Source: Jeotgalicoccus nanhaiensis (GTDB lineage: Bacteria; Bacillota; Bacilli; Staphylococcales; Salinicoccaceae). From it: a stretch of DNA of 64,000 nucleotides. A program made the translations under genes and the position numbers. This document shows, one piece after another, positions 26,803 through 36,421 of the stretch. The DNA lies in NCBI GenBank assembly GCA_004570955.1, contig SPPL01000002.1, forward strand, positions 394,144 to 458,143, in the 5' to 3' direction. The notes beneath the pieces were generated by a model. It was not told the DNA's origin. It saw nothing but the letters and a program-made list of their open reading frames with translations, and ran no database searches. Position 1 is the first letter of the stretch; every line of letters begins with the position of its first letter.

Positions 26803-27765
26803 ATGTTTAGAAAAATACTTGCATTCGCATTAATCGCTGCAATGCTTCCATTCGGTGCCCTAAATGCCAACGCAGCAAGTGAATGGGACAATGCTGTCAC
26901 TATCTACGGTGCCGCATTGGAACAGGATTCAAATCTTCAAAATGAAACAGCAAACTTACTCGGTGTTGAAGATACCGATATCGTCGATTACGTTTACTCA
27001 GAAGACGTTAATCAATACATCAATCAGAACTATGATAACAGTGTACTGAAATCAAGTATCCGTATTATACAGACCTCTGAAGGTGACGGTTTAAATATTG
27101 ATATTAATGAAGACATGGGTCAGATTCTTTTAATCTCTGAAGAAACCTACCAGAACGCCCTGCTCACTTCAGGCATTACAGACGCTGAGGTCACTATCGC
27201 AGCAGCCGAGGACGTTACAGGCGAAAGTGCCTTAGCCGGTGTCTATAAAGCATATCAGGCACAAGGTGAAGAGATTGACCCAGAAAAAACACGGAACGCC
27301 CAGGATGAACTCGAAACCATTTCAGACATCTCTGAAGAAAACTCAAACGTCGAAGGTTTCTCACAAGTTCAGCTGAACAAAGTCATTACTGAAGTTAAAG
27401 TTGAAATTGTCAATAACTTCAACGGCGACGTTACTGAAGATCAGGTCAGAGATATCGTCGATGAAAAATTAGCAGAAAACGGTTTAGACGGCATATTGTC
27501 ACAGGATCAGATTGATCGTATTATCGTGATTATTATGAACATTAAAGACTCCGGATTATTCACCGGTGAGGAAGCAGACAGACTGGTCAACAGTTCAAAA
27601 GACTTACTTGACAAAATCACCTCAAGCGACAGCTTCCAGGATGCTAAAGACAAAGCGACAGAACTTGGGCGGGATATTGTGAACTCTGAAGAAGCCAGCT
27701 CCTTCATGGATTCACTCAGAAGCTTCTGGGAAAGAATTGTAGAATTCTTTAAAGGATTGTTCTAG
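26803..27765 (+). CDS. Secreted DUF1002 protein
   Basis: 320 residues. A signal peptide (FALIAAMLPFGALNANA, cleavage after about residue 25) precedes the DUF1002 domain: SEWDNAVTIYGAALEQD, an ITDAEVTIAAAEDVTGESAL segment with a conserved small-residue run, then acidic helices. The ribosome site GGAG lies upstream. The function of the family is unknown; it is exported and acidic. It stands alone between the polysaccharide operon and transport genes, with its own terminator. Confidence 0.8.
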   Translation: MFRKILAFALIAAMLPFGALNANAASEWDNAVTIYGAALEQDSNLQNETANLLGVEDTDIVDYVYSEDVNQYINQNYDNSVLKSSIRIIQTSEGDGLNIDINEDMGQILLISEETYQNALLTSGITDAEVTIAAAEDVTGESALAGVYKAYQAQGEEIDPEKTRNAQDELETISDISEENSNVEGFSQVQLNKVITEVKVEIVNNFNGDVTEDQVRDIVDEKLAENGLDGILSQDQIDRIIVIIMNIKDSGLFTGEEADRLVNSSKDLLDKITSSDSFQDAKDKATELGRDIVNSEEASSFMDSLRSFWERIVEFFKGLF

Positions 27766-27772
27766 TATATGA

Positions 27773-27812
27773 AAACTCCCGAAACATTGCTGTATCAATG
27801 TTTCGGGAGTTT
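27773..27812. terminator. Terminator after the DUF1002 gene
   Basis: Long arms aaactcccgaaacattg / caatgtttcgggagttt around GCTGTAT-like loop bases. T-rich on both sides, so it also serves the leftward gene at 27824. Confidence 0.8.
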
Positions 27813-27823
27813 CTTTAATTTCA

Positions 27824-28018
27824 TTATTTTGTTTTACTCGATTTACCTGAGTCCACTTCTTTTCCTGCCTTAAACATCTTGATGCTTACATACAGTAAGA
27901 TTACAGCAGCGATTAGATTCACTGATGCAAGCAGGATATTCGATGGTAAATGAGAAAACCCATTTATCAGCGATGAAATTCCTAAAATAAATAAAACGAT
28001 ATTCAATAACTTTGCCAC
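27824..28018 (-). CDS. Small two-helix membrane protein
   Basis: 64 residues from the GTG at 28018, chosen because AAGAGGAC lies six bases upstream; an ATG at 28060 would overlap the MFS gene and lacks a site. Two hydrophobic segments (about 3-20 and 28-50) and a basic tail. No family recognised. It follows the MFS gene by 26 bp on the same strand and is probably co-transcribed. Confidence 0.5.
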   Translation of the reverse strand: MAKLLNIVLFILGISSLINGFSHLPSNILLASVNLIAAVILLYVSIKMFKAGKEVDSGKSSKTK

Positions 28019-28044
28019 TGTATGTCCTCTTCTCTTACACCTGT

Positions 28045-29283
28045 TTACGGATTCCGCCACATTACCGGTTTTCTGATTTCCAAATCAAACACTTTACGGT
28101 AGCGGTAGGATATAAATGCTGCGAGTACAACCGCAATCACCGCGATAATAATTTCAAACATAAATACATACGACACTCCGATATGACGGTTAATCAGTCC
28201 CGTTACATAAGGCAGGGTAATAAAACCGATACTCGATGACAGGGTCACAAAGGCCGTGCTCGTCCCCTTCTTCTCCGGGAAGAACTGCGCCATCAGTGTC
28301 ACTGCCAGCTGGAAGAGTCCCGATGTTGCCATACCCAGTATAAATGCAATAATGATTAGTATTGTATAGCTCTCAACAAAGAGCAGTGTCGTGAGGGCTG
28401 CAATCGCAATTAACGGATAGATAATCAAAGCCGTAATCGGTCTGAACAGTCTGTCCAGCAGAGTTGCTAAAATAATCACCGTCGCAAAGCCGCCGAAACT
28501 GTAAATGCTCAGAAGATTAATCGCCTGTGCTTCCGGCAAGCCCACCACTTCTTCAGCATAGGTCGCAAGCCAGGTCTGGATAATTAAAAACAGCCCTACC
28601 GACGTATAGCCGATTGCTATTACCGTAATTCCTTCGCGCAGAAATTTCGGTTTCTCTTTGAAGATTAACTTCTTGACTGGTTTTTTAGCTTGTTTAGTTT
28701 CTTCTTTAGGCTCTTCCTCCAGAACATTCGCTTCCGGGAACTTCAGCGTCATTAAATGCAGCGCATTAATTAAGAAAATACCCGCCATGATAAAGAAGGT
28801 ATAGCCGTAAAACATATCACGCGCCATAAAGAACGTAATCATGAGAGGCAAAATCGTCGAGCCCACCGACATAAATGCTTTGACTAATACTGTAGCCGAA
28901 CTCGAACGCTTTCTGAACACTTCTATCAGTGCCGGATACGAACTCGTGTCAAGGATGGAGTTCCCCATTCCCGCCAGGAGCGCAAACATAAACGCGATAG
29001 TATACGTTGGCGCAAACGGAATCGCAACGAGGAAGACCACATAGAGAAAACATGCTGTAATCAGCATCGGACGCCGTCCGAGATTGTCCGATAGCTTACC
29101 CGCAAACGATAAGGCAATCAGCTTGCCGATTCCGATTGCAGAGATTAAAGCCGAAATTGCCGCTGCATCTGTATTAAGCTGTTCTGTTAAAAACCCCATA
29201 TGGAGTGCAATAATTAAATTGATCATACCCAGTAATATGTAATTGATGTAAATACTCGAGCCGATCCGCAGTTGATTGGACAT
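28045..29283 (-). CDS. MFS transporter
   Basis: 412 residues, twelve predicted membrane helices in two six-helix halves with a Lys-rich loop in the middle (PKEETKQAKKPVKKL). The loop 2-3 signature reads GKLSDNLGRRPML. Substrate cannot be told from sequence. It probably exports or imports a small molecule at the cell membrane. Confidence 0.85.
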   Translation of the reverse strand: MSNQLRIGSSIYINYILLGMINLIIALHMGFLTEQLNTDAAAISALISAIGIGKLIALSFAGKLSDNLGRRPMLITACFLYVVFLVAIPFAPTYTIAFMFALLAGMGNSILDTSSYPALIEVFRKRSSSATVLVKAFMSVGSTILPLMITFFMARDMFYGYTFFIMAGIFLINALHLMTLKFPEANVLEEEPKEETKQAKKPVKKLIFKEKPKFLREGITVIAIGYTSVGLFLIIQTWLATYAEEVVGLPEAQAINLLSIYSFGGFATVIILATLLDRLFRPITALIIYPLIAIAALTTLLFVESYTILIIIAFILGMATSGLFQLAVTLMAQFFPEKKGTSTAFVTLSSSIGFITLPYVTGLINRHIGVSYVFMFEIIIAVIAVVLAAFISYRYRKVFDLEIRKPVMWRNP

Positions 29284-29340
29284 ATATTATACCTTCTTCT
29301 TTTTATGTATTACAGAAGTATATCAAAAATTCAGAAAAAT

Positions 29341-29370
29341 AACAGGGACAATTGAAAATCTGTCCCTGTT
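29341..29370. terminator. Hairpin terminator
   Basis: Arms aacagggaca / tgtccctgtt, 10-base loop, T-rich on both sides. It lies after the zinc-ribbon gene on the minus strand. Confidence 0.75.
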
Positions 29371-29379
29371 ATTTTGATT

Positions 29380-29685
29380 TTATTTTCTCTCTTTGTCAGG
29401 CGGCACATTCGTGAGTTCCAGACTCACGTACATAAAAATAATCGTCACCGCTGTAATCGTAATATACACCCAGAAATACTGGGTAACGGAAGGCGGTGCA
29501 AATAAGCCGATCATCAGCATAGCTGTCACGAGCAAGAGCGGAATAATCATCCGTTTTTTCGATTTCTCGGAAACATACTGCTTTTCATGACAGTAATCAC
29601 ATTCCACCCCATTCTCCGAAGCAAAATGCGCTTTAAACAATAACATGCCGGTCCACTGCTTGTTGCAGCTTGCACACTTGGTCAT
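29380..29685 (-). CDS. Zinc-ribbon membrane protein (TIGR04104-like)
   Basis: 101 residues. Two CxxC pairs (CASC at 4-7 and CDYC at 29-32) form an N-terminal zinc ribbon, followed by two membrane helices (about 46-66 and 71-91) and a charged tail. This is the layout of the small CXXC-plus-membrane proteins found in Firmicutes, whose role is unknown. It lies between the NUDIX and MFS genes on the same strand. Confidence 0.65.
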   Translation of the reverse strand: MTKCASCNKQWTGMLLFKAHFASENGVECDYCHEKQYVSEKSKKRMIIPLLLVTAMLMIGLFAPPSVTQYFWVYITITAVTIIFMYVSLELTNVPPDKERK

Positions 29686-29707
29686 GCAATCTCTCCTCTA
29701 TATTTTC

Positions 29708-30229
29708 TTAATCTCTTTTTACTGCACCGTACTGATACCTCATATCAAACAGCAGCTGAATCAGACTTTTACGGTAAGAGATGAATGTTTTGTCATCGAT
29801 CATTTGATATATTTCATCGATTGATGCCCATTTTACGTCGGATACTTCCTCGTTCGGCACCGCTAGTGTTCTTAGGTCCGCTTCACGGTTCACGATGTAG
29901 ATATCATCATAGCCCCGTTCAAAGGTAATCGATAAATGCGGCAGCTGGTTATGTAAATCAATATTGAGTCCCAGTTCCTCTTCCGTTTCCCGCATCGCTC
30001 CCTGCTGACTTGTTTCACCGGCAGTGACACTTCCGCCTGCTGAGATATCCCACATATTCGGATTACTGACTTTATCATATTTTCGTTTTTGAATCAGCAT
30101 CTGGTTTTTACTGTTAAAGATGACCACATGAATGACGAGATGATACGTATCTTTAAGCATGGCATCGCCCCGGGTCATCGTCTGATTGGTCAGTTTTCTA
30201 TGTTTATCATATAAGTCCCAAAGTTCCAT
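29708..30229 (-). CDS. NUDIX hydrolase
   Basis: 173 residues with the full NUDIX box (GGSVTAGETSQQGAMRETEEELGL, residues about 77-100, quoted here only as its first 20 positions and REteEE core). An N-terminal WDLYDKHRK segment resembles the Idi/YfcD subgroup that acts on pyrophosphates. The enzyme cleaves a nucleoside-diphosphate-linked substrate in the cytosol; which one is unknown. Confidence 0.8.
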   Translation of the reverse strand: MELWDLYDKHRKLTNQTMTRGDAMLKDTYHLVIHVVIFNSKNQMLIQKRKYDKVSNPNMWDISAGGSVTAGETSQQGAMRETEEELGLNIDLHNQLPHLSITFERGYDDIYIVNREADLRTLAVPNEEVSDVKWASIDEIYQMIDDKTFISYRKSLIQLLFDMRYQYGAVKRD

Positions 30230-30312
30230 AAGTGCATCCTTTTAAGCTTAGACATAATAGATACCTTACCACAACTTAATTTTACACCGCAAGAAATTGA
30301 ATGGCAAAAAAT

Positions 30313-30335
30313 AACCAGCCGGAGTCCGGCTGGTT
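30313..30335 (-). terminator. Terminator of the AGCS transporter gene
   Basis: Arms AACCAGCCGGA / TCCGGCTGGTT closing on a minimal loop, just after the stop of the transporter, with T-rich DNA beyond on the minus strand. Confidence 0.75.
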
Positions 30336-30341
30336 TCTCTC

Positions 30342-31805
30342 TTACTTATTATAATCTTCTGGTTCATCCTTACGGTAATCCTCATCGCCCCACTCATTGT
30401 CATCCGGCAGTTTGTAAGTGATGTTTTTCGCATAGAAGATCGGAGATTCTCCTCTGTCCTTCTGCGCCTTATAATCTCGCATCAGCTCAAACACCAGCGG
30501 ACTGAGCGCTACAACCATCATCAAGTTAATGATTGCAAGGAAGGCCATAAAGAGGTCGGCCAGTGTCCAAACCAGCTGAACGCCGAGTACGGCACCGACT
30601 ACTGTCATAATGACCACAATCGCTCTGAAGACAAAAGTTACTTTTTTGTTATCCACGATAAAACTTAAGTTACTCTGTGCATAGAAATAGTTGCCGAGTA
30701 TTGTCGAAAAGGCAAACAGCAGGATGAAGAGCGCAATAATCGTTCCGCCGAAGCCGAAGAACTGCTGGTCCATGGCTGCCTGCGTTACTTGAATGCCCTG
30801 CGGTGCATCTGCACCGAAGCTTAAGTCCGTATACAGTAAAATCACAATCGCTGTTGCTGTACACACAATAATCGTATCGAAGTAAACACCAAGAGACTGA
30901 ATCAGTCCCTGCTGAACCGGGTGGCGTACTGCTGCTGACGCTGCCGCGTTCGGCGCAGATCCCATACCCGCTTCATTCGATAACAGCCCGCGCTGGAAAC
31001 CGTTAATAATCGCAGCACCAATCGCACCGCCAAATACTTCTTCAAGTCCGAAGGCATTCACCACGATCGTCTGCAGCATCGGCAGGATCATATCGTAGTT
31101 CATGACTAAAATAATTGCCACGAGAAGTATGTACAAGCCTGCCATAACGGGAACGATGGCTGATGCCACCTTAGCGATTGATTTCGCTCCCCCGAAAATA
31201 ACAAGACCGACAAGAATCGCAACAATGATACCGCTGATTGTCGTATTCACTCCGAACGCTTCATCATACGCATTGGCAATCGTATTCGACTGCAGCATAA
31301 CGAAAACAATACCAAAAGTAATCGTCATCAGTACCGCAAAGAGGTAGCCGATGCCTTTTTGATTGAGTCCTTTAGTCATGTAGTAGGCAGGGCCGCCGCG
31401 GAAGCCCGATTCTTTATCGCGCACCTTATACACTTGGGCGAGAGTCGCTTCAAAGAAAGCTGTCCCCGCACCTAAAAGTGCCACAATCCACATCCAGAAG
31501 ACCGCACCGGGTCCGCCGACGACGATAGCCGTTGCGACCCCTGCGATATTCGCTGTGCCGATACGCTGGGCGGCACTGATTGTAAACGCCTGGAAAGATG
31601 AAATTCCTTTCGAACCATCCGGCATTTTCGCCCGTTTTTCTCCGAGGGAAGAAAACATAATCTTCAGCCAGCGGAACTGAACGAATTTTGAAGTGACCGA
31701 GAAATATAAGCCGGCTATGATTAACAGCCCGATCAGTATTTCCTGCCACAGTAAATCATTAGCGAAATTTACCGCACTTTCAAAAACATTGAATGCTTGT
31801 TCCAT
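30342..31805 (-). CDS. Alanine/glycine:cation symporter (AGCS family)
   Basis: 487 residues, about eleven membrane helices. Family signatures include GPGAVFWMWIVALLGAGTAF, FRGGPAYYMTKGL and the GAAIINGFQRGLLSNEAGMG stretch. It imports alanine or glycine with Na+. It follows parC by 30 bp on the same strand. The parE-parC-AGCS order is the one I recall in staphylococci, so this is a conserved neighbourhood. Confidence 0.85.
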   Translation of the reverse strand: MEQAFNVFESAVNFANDLLWQEILIGLLIIAGLYFSVTSKFVQFRWLKIMFSSLGEKRAKMPDGSKGISSFQAFTISAAQRIGTANIAGVATAIVVGGPGAVFWMWIVALLGAGTAFFEATLAQVYKVRDKESGFRGGPAYYMTKGLNQKGIGYLFAVLMTITFGIVFVMLQSNTIANAYDEAFGVNTTISGIIVAILVGLVIFGGAKSIAKVASAIVPVMAGLYILLVAIILVMNYDMILPMLQTIVVNAFGLEEVFGGAIGAAIINGFQRGLLSNEAGMGSAPNAAASAAVRHPVQQGLIQSLGVYFDTIIVCTATAIVILLYTDLSFGADAPQGIQVTQAAMDQQFFGFGGTIIALFILLFAFSTILGNYFYAQSNLSFIVDNKKVTFVFRAIVVIMTVVGAVLGVQLVWTLADLFMAFLAIINLMMVVALSPLVFELMRDYKAQKDRGESPIFYAKNITYKLPDDNEWGDEDYRKDEPEDYNK

Positions 31806-31835
31806 CTACTTCACCTATCCTGCATTTTTTTGTAT

Positions 31836-34256
31836 TTATAACGCGCTGAAGTGTGCTTCTGTTACCACACCGAAAGTTTCTTCTTCAACGACAAAAGAGC
31901 CGTTGGAATACTTTCCGCTGAGACGCACTTCATTGGCACGCAGTATGTGAGTATTCGTTTCCGACATAATTTCGATTGTCTGGTCTTTGCCTGCACCTGC
32001 AACTGACGCTGCAACGATTCTGTGAGGTTTTGACTTAATATCTTTATACAGCATGGAACCGACCTGGGCTCTTGCACCTGTTTCGAAAATATCTAGACTT
32101 GTGCGTTTCACCGCACCTCTGTTCGATACCGTAACGAGATTGCCTTCTTCAGGAATGAGTTCTCCGAAGACGAGCGCATCATCCGCTTTAACGTTCATCG
32201 CTTTCACACCTTGCGACTTCAGGCCTGTCGGTGATACTTCACTGACAGGATATTTAAGCGTTAAGCCTTTTTCTGTAACGAAGAGCAAGGATTCACTGCC
32301 TGTTTCTGTCATAGAGATACCGATGACTTCGTCATCATTTTTAAGTTTAATATTAACAATCGGCCGAGAAATACGCGTCGCTTCAAACTCGCTGAGATGA
32401 GTCTGTTTGACCTGGCCGCGTTTAGTCGCCATCACGACACTGATATTTTCGTCGAATTTCTCAACTGTCGTAGCAAATATCGGTTCTTCTCCATGTTTCA
32501 AATTAAAGCGGGACGATAAGTGCTGCCCCATATCTTTCCATTTAATATCCTGCAGGCCGTGAACCGGCATAATCATATAGTTGCCGTAGTTCGTAAAGAC
32601 GAGCAGCTGTTCTAATGTATGAGACATGCCGCTGAAGAGTGTTTTATCTCCTTCACGCATGCCGAGTTCGTCAGGACTCGATGCGTTGTAGCTCCGTAAG
32701 CTCGTGCGTTTGACATAACCTTCTTTTGTCAGGGAAACGACTGTATCTTCTTTCGCAATCAGCTGTTCTTTCGAGATTTCAATCGTTTCGATTTCATCTT
32801 CAATTGAAGTCAGCCGCTCAGAAGCATACTTTTTCTTAATTTCCCTAAGTTCTGCTTTTATAACCTTTTTCAGCTTTTTCTCATCATTTAAAATTTCAGT
32901 CAGCTGATTAATCTGATACTCAAGCTCGCTCTGTTCTGTTTCAAGCTCGGCGATATCCGTATTCGTTAGACGGTACAGCTGGAGCATGACAATCGCTTCC
33001 GCCTGGCGTTCAGTGAAGTCGTAGCGCTCCACAAGATTTTCCTTGGCATTGCGTTTGTTTTCTGATTCTCTGATTGTGCGGATCACTTCATCGAGGATAG
33101 ATAAAGCCTTAATCAGCCCTTCGATAATGTGCATGCGTTTTTGTGCATGTTCCAGATCATACTGCGACCGGTTGGTCACCACAATTTTCTGGTGCTTAAT
33201 ATAGGCTTCCAGTATATCTTTCAGCCCCATCTGCTTCGGTGCCCGGTCACTGATTGCGACCATATTGAAGTTATAAGAAATCTGCAGGTCTGTTTTCTTA
33301 TACAGATAGTTAATAATAGCATCGATATTCGCGTCCTTCCGCGCTTCGATCACAATTCTTAAACCTTCCCTGTCCGTTTCGTCACGAACTTCGATAATAC
33401 CGTCGACCTGTCTGTCGGCACGGATTTCATCCATCTTTTTAACCATATTCGCCTTGTTGACTTCATATGGTATTTCAGTAATGACGATGTTTATCTTGTT
33501 GCCTCTCGTTTCTTCTTTAGACACGAGACTCCGGACAACAACGCGGCCGCGGCCTGTTGTATATGCTTTTTTAAGTTCTTTCTTACCCTGGATAATCCCG
33601 CCTGTCGGAAAATCCGGGCCTTTCACTATTTCAAGAAGTTCATCGATGGACACTGTCGGCTTATCGATGACTTTTAAGGTCGCATCGATGACTTCAGCTA
33701 AGTTATGCGGCGGAATATCCGTCGCGTAACCCGCAGAAATACCCGTTGCCCCGTTCACCAGCAGGTTCGGGTATTTCGCCGGCAGGACGGAGGGTTCTTT
33801 TTCTGTATCATCAAAGTTGTCCATAAACGGCACAGTATTTTTGTTGAGATCTCTTAAGAGCTCGTTGGAGATTTCAGCGAGTTTTGCTTCCGTATAACGC
33901 ATAGCTGCTGCAGGGTCGCCGTCGACGCTCCCTTTGTTGCCGTGGATTAAAATGAGTTCTTCACGCATTTTCCAGTCCTGCCCGAGGCGGACCATGGCAT
34001 CGTATATACTGCTTTCACCGTGCGGGTGATAGTTACCGATGACATTACCGACAGTTTTAGCACTTTTACGGTAGTTTTTATCGAAAGTATTACCCTCTTT
34101 ATACATAGCGTATAAAATACGGCGCTGAACGGGTTTCAGTCCGTCACGCACGTCCGGTATTGCACGGTCCTGAATGACATACTTACTGTATCTCCCAAAG
34201 CGGTCTCCGATTACATCTTCTAATTTTAATTGCTGCAAGGGGTTATGCTCGGCCAT
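31836..34256 (-). CDS. parC: DNA topoisomerase IV subunit A
   Basis: 806 residues from the ATG at 34256; GTG 34268 and ATG 34265 are alternatives. The N-terminal breakage-reunion domain begins RFGRYSKYVIQDRA and has DGLKPVQRRILYAM; the catalytic Tyr lies in the ATRIS-like region typical of the family. The quinolone-contact loop reads YHPHGESSIYDAM, with Ser82 (Ser80 in S. aureus GrlA) intact; Glu81 and Asp86 replace the usual Asp and Glu. The C-terminal beta-pinwheel follows. It overlaps parE by 14 bp. Topoisomerase IV unlinks daughter chromosomes. Confidence 0.95.
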   Translation of the reverse strand: MAEHNPLQQLKLEDVIGDRFGRYSKYVIQDRAIPDVRDGLKPVQRRILYAMYKEGNTFDKNYRKSAKTVGNVIGNYHPHGESSIYDAMVRLGQDWKMREELILIHGNKGSVDGDPAAAMRYTEAKLAEISNELLRDLNKNTVPFMDNFDDTEKEPSVLPAKYPNLLVNGATGISAGYATDIPPHNLAEVIDATLKVIDKPTVSIDELLEIVKGPDFPTGGIIQGKKELKKAYTTGRGRVVVRSLVSKEETRGNKINIVITEIPYEVNKANMVKKMDEIRADRQVDGIIEVRDETDREGLRIVIEARKDANIDAIINYLYKKTDLQISYNFNMVAISDRAPKQMGLKDILEAYIKHQKIVVTNRSQYDLEHAQKRMHIIEGLIKALSILDEVIRTIRESENKRNAKENLVERYDFTERQAEAIVMLQLYRLTNTDIAELETEQSELEYQINQLTEILNDEKKLKKVIKAELREIKKKYASERLTSIEDEIETIEISKEQLIAKEDTVVSLTKEGYVKRTSLRSYNASSPDELGMREGDKTLFSGMSHTLEQLLVFTNYGNYMIMPVHGLQDIKWKDMGQHLSSRFNLKHGEEPIFATTVEKFDENISVVMATKRGQVKQTHLSEFEATRISRPIVNIKLKNDDEVIGISMTETGSESLLFVTEKGLTLKYPVSEVSPTGLKSQGVKAMNVKADDALVFGELIPEEGNLVTVSNRGAVKRTSLDIFETGARAQVGSMLYKDIKSKPHRIVAASVAGAGKDQTIEIMSETNTHILRANEVRLSGKYSNGSFVVEEETFGVVTEAHFSAL

Positions 34257-36222
34257 AATCTTCATCACTCTCTGCTAATTTTTCTACATCCTGATTATCA
34301 AGAATGCTGTTGCCTTCTTCCAGTGTAAAGGACACGTTTGAATCGATCCATTTACGCCGGATTTCAACGTTGTCACCCATCAGCGTAGTCACACGTTTCA
34401 GCGATAATGCTTCATCTTCAATGCGGACCTGAATCAGCGTCCGCGTCTCCGGATTCATCGTCGTTTCCCACAGCTGTTCGGCCATCATCTCACCGAGACC
34501 TTTGTAGCGCTGCAGTTCGGCAGATCCCATTTCTTCCTGGGCTGCCTCAAGTTCATCTTCAGTCCAGACATACTTCACTTCTTTTTTCTTGCCTTTTTTC
34601 TCGAGTTTAAAGAGCGGCGGCAGCGCAATATAAATCTTGCCTGCTTCAAAGAGCGGACGCATATAGTTAAAGAAGAACGTTAAGAGCAACACTTGAATGT
34701 GCGCCCCGTCCGTATCCGCATCGGTCATAATAATAATTTTATCGTAGTTGGTATCATCGACTTTAAAGTCAGTGCCGACACCGGCGCCAATCGTATGAAT
34801 AATCGTATTAATTTCTTCGTTTTTAAAAATATCTTCGAATTTCGCTTTTTCAGTATTGATAACCTTGCCCCGGAGCGGCAGGATGGCCTGGAAACGTCTG
34901 TCGCGTCCCTGCTTGGCCGAACCGCCGGCGGAGTCCCCTTCGACTAAGAAGAGTTCATTTTTCTTCGCGTTCTTGCTCTGTGCCGGTGTCAGTTTACCTG
35001 ACAAGAGTGTATCTCTCGATTTATTTTTCTTGCCGTTCCGCGCTTCTTCACGCGCTTTACGGGCAGCTTCCCGCACCTGGCGCGCTTTAATCGCTTTTTT
35101 AACGAGCTGGGTCGATAAGGTGCCGTTTTCTTCTAAATAATACGGCAGCTGTTCCGTTAAGAGAGTTTCCATTAAATTGCGGGCTTCGCTTGTACCGAGC
35201 TTGCCTTTCGTCTGGCCTTCGAACTGGAGCAGGTGTTCGGGCAGCTTGATGGAAATGACTGCAGTCAGACCTTCCCGGATATCGCTGCCTTCTAAGTTTT
35301 TATCTTTTGCTTTCAGTTCGCCGATTTTACGCGCGTACTCGTTGAAGGCGCGGGTGAAGCCGGTTTTAAAGCCGACTTCATGAGTGCCGCCGTCTTTAGT
35401 GCGAACGTTGTTGACGAATGAAATAATCGTTTCCGAATACTGGTCGTTAAACTGGAAAGCGACTTCGGCAATCATTTCATTATATGTCCCTTCGAACATG
35501 ACGATATTGCCGATATCATCCTTGCCCTCATTTAAGAATTCAATGAATGACTTCAGCCCGTCTTCGAACTCGAAAACTTCCTCTTCATCTGTCCGTTTAT
35601 CGTTAATCGTAATTTTTAAGCCTTTCGTTAAGAAAGCCGACTCGCGCATGCGCTCTGCGATCGTTTCAAAGTTAAAGGCAATCGTCTGTTTAAAGATTTC
35701 AGGATCCGGCTTAAAGGTGACTTCTGTCCCCGTCTCTTTCGTCTTACCGGTTTCCTTGAGCGGTGTATCGACCTTGCCGCCGTCCTTAAATGATATTTCG
35801 TGAATCTTGCCACTCCGGAAGACTCTTATTTTAAGCGATTCGCTCAGGGCGTTCACGACAGAAGATCCAACGCCGTGGAGTCCGCCTGCGGATTTGTAGT
35901 TATCCGAGCTGAACTTGCCGCCCGCGTGCAGCACTGTAAAAATAACTTCCGCTGTCGGACGCCCCGACGAGTGCATGCCTGTCGGCAGCCCGCGGCCGTT
36001 ATCGCGGATCGTAATACTTTCATCTTTGTTAATCGTAATGTTGATTTCGTTCCCGTGGCCGTTAATAATCTCATCGACCGCATTATCGGTAATTTCATAT
36101 ACGAGGTGATGCAGACCTCTCGTATCCGTCGAACCGATATACATGCCCGGGCGCTTTCTTACAGCATCCAGGCCTTCTAATATTTGAATGGACTCATCAG
36201 TATATCCAGTTTGTTTAGCCAA
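34243..36222 (-). CDS. parE: DNA topoisomerase IV subunit B
   Basis: 659 residues. The GHKL ATPase domain has EITDNAVDEI, DNGRGLPTG and GGLHGVGSSVVNAL; the TOPRIM part has LFLVEGDSAGGSAKQGRDR and IIIMTDADTDGAHI with PLRGKVINTEKA between. The start is a TTG at 36222 behind GGAGGATA. The upstream region holds a LexA-like site (36247-36260). With parC it forms an operon for the decatenating enzyme. Confidence 0.95.
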   Translation of the reverse strand: MAKQTGYTDESIQILEGLDAVRKRPGMYIGSTDTRGLHHLVYEITDNAVDEIINGHGNEINITINKDESITIRDNGRGLPTGMHSSGRPTAEVIFTVLHAGGKFSSDNYKSAGGLHGVGSSVVNALSESLKIRVFRSGKIHEISFKDGGKVDTPLKETGKTKETGTEVTFKPDPEIFKQTIAFNFETIAERMRESAFLTKGLKITINDKRTDEEEVFEFEDGLKSFIEFLNEGKDDIGNIVMFEGTYNEMIAEVAFQFNDQYSETIISFVNNVRTKDGGTHEVGFKTGFTRAFNEYARKIGELKAKDKNLEGSDIREGLTAVISIKLPEHLLQFEGQTKGKLGTSEARNLMETLLTEQLPYYLEENGTLSTQLVKKAIKARQVREAARKAREEARNGKKNKSRDTLLSGKLTPAQSKNAKKNELFLVEGDSAGGSAKQGRDRRFQAILPLRGKVINTEKAKFEDIFKNEEINTIIHTIGAGVGTDFKVDDTNYDKIIIMTDADTDGAHIQVLLLTFFFNYMRPLFEAGKIYIALPPLFKLEKKGKKKEVKYVWTEDELEAAQEEMGSAELQRYKGLGEMMAEQLWETTMNPETRTLIQVRIEDEALSLKRVTTLMGDNVEIRRKWIDSNVSFTLEEGNSILDNQDVEKLAESDEDYGRA

Positions 36223-36246
36223 GTCTGTATCCTCCTACAAACAATA

Positions 36247-36260
36247 CAAACGTATGTTCG
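36247..36260. promoter_or_regulatory. LexA-box-like operator upstream of parE
   Basis: On the minus strand CGAACATACGTTTG, which fits the Gram-positive SOS box CGAAC-RNRY-GTTYG, 25 bases before the parE start. S. aureus topoisomerase IV genes are reported in the LexA regulon as I recall. Nothing else like it was seen in the intergenic DNA up to 36421. Confidence 0.55.
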
Positions 36261-36421
36261 TTAAATTAATCTACTTATCTATTTTTATATAAAACTTGCA
36301 TTTTTGCAACAAAATCTATTAAGTTTACATAATATTATTATAGACTACCTTATATAAATATGTGCGAATATAATTTTTTATGGTAAACTATTAGTACCTG
36401 ATAGCAAAAGGGGATTATTTA

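Noticed and set aside
34000..34030. Quinolone-resistance change in ParC
   Set aside because: Ser82 (Ser80 in S. aureus) is unchanged; the Glu for Asp and Asp for Glu swaps nearby are conservative and may be normal for the genus.
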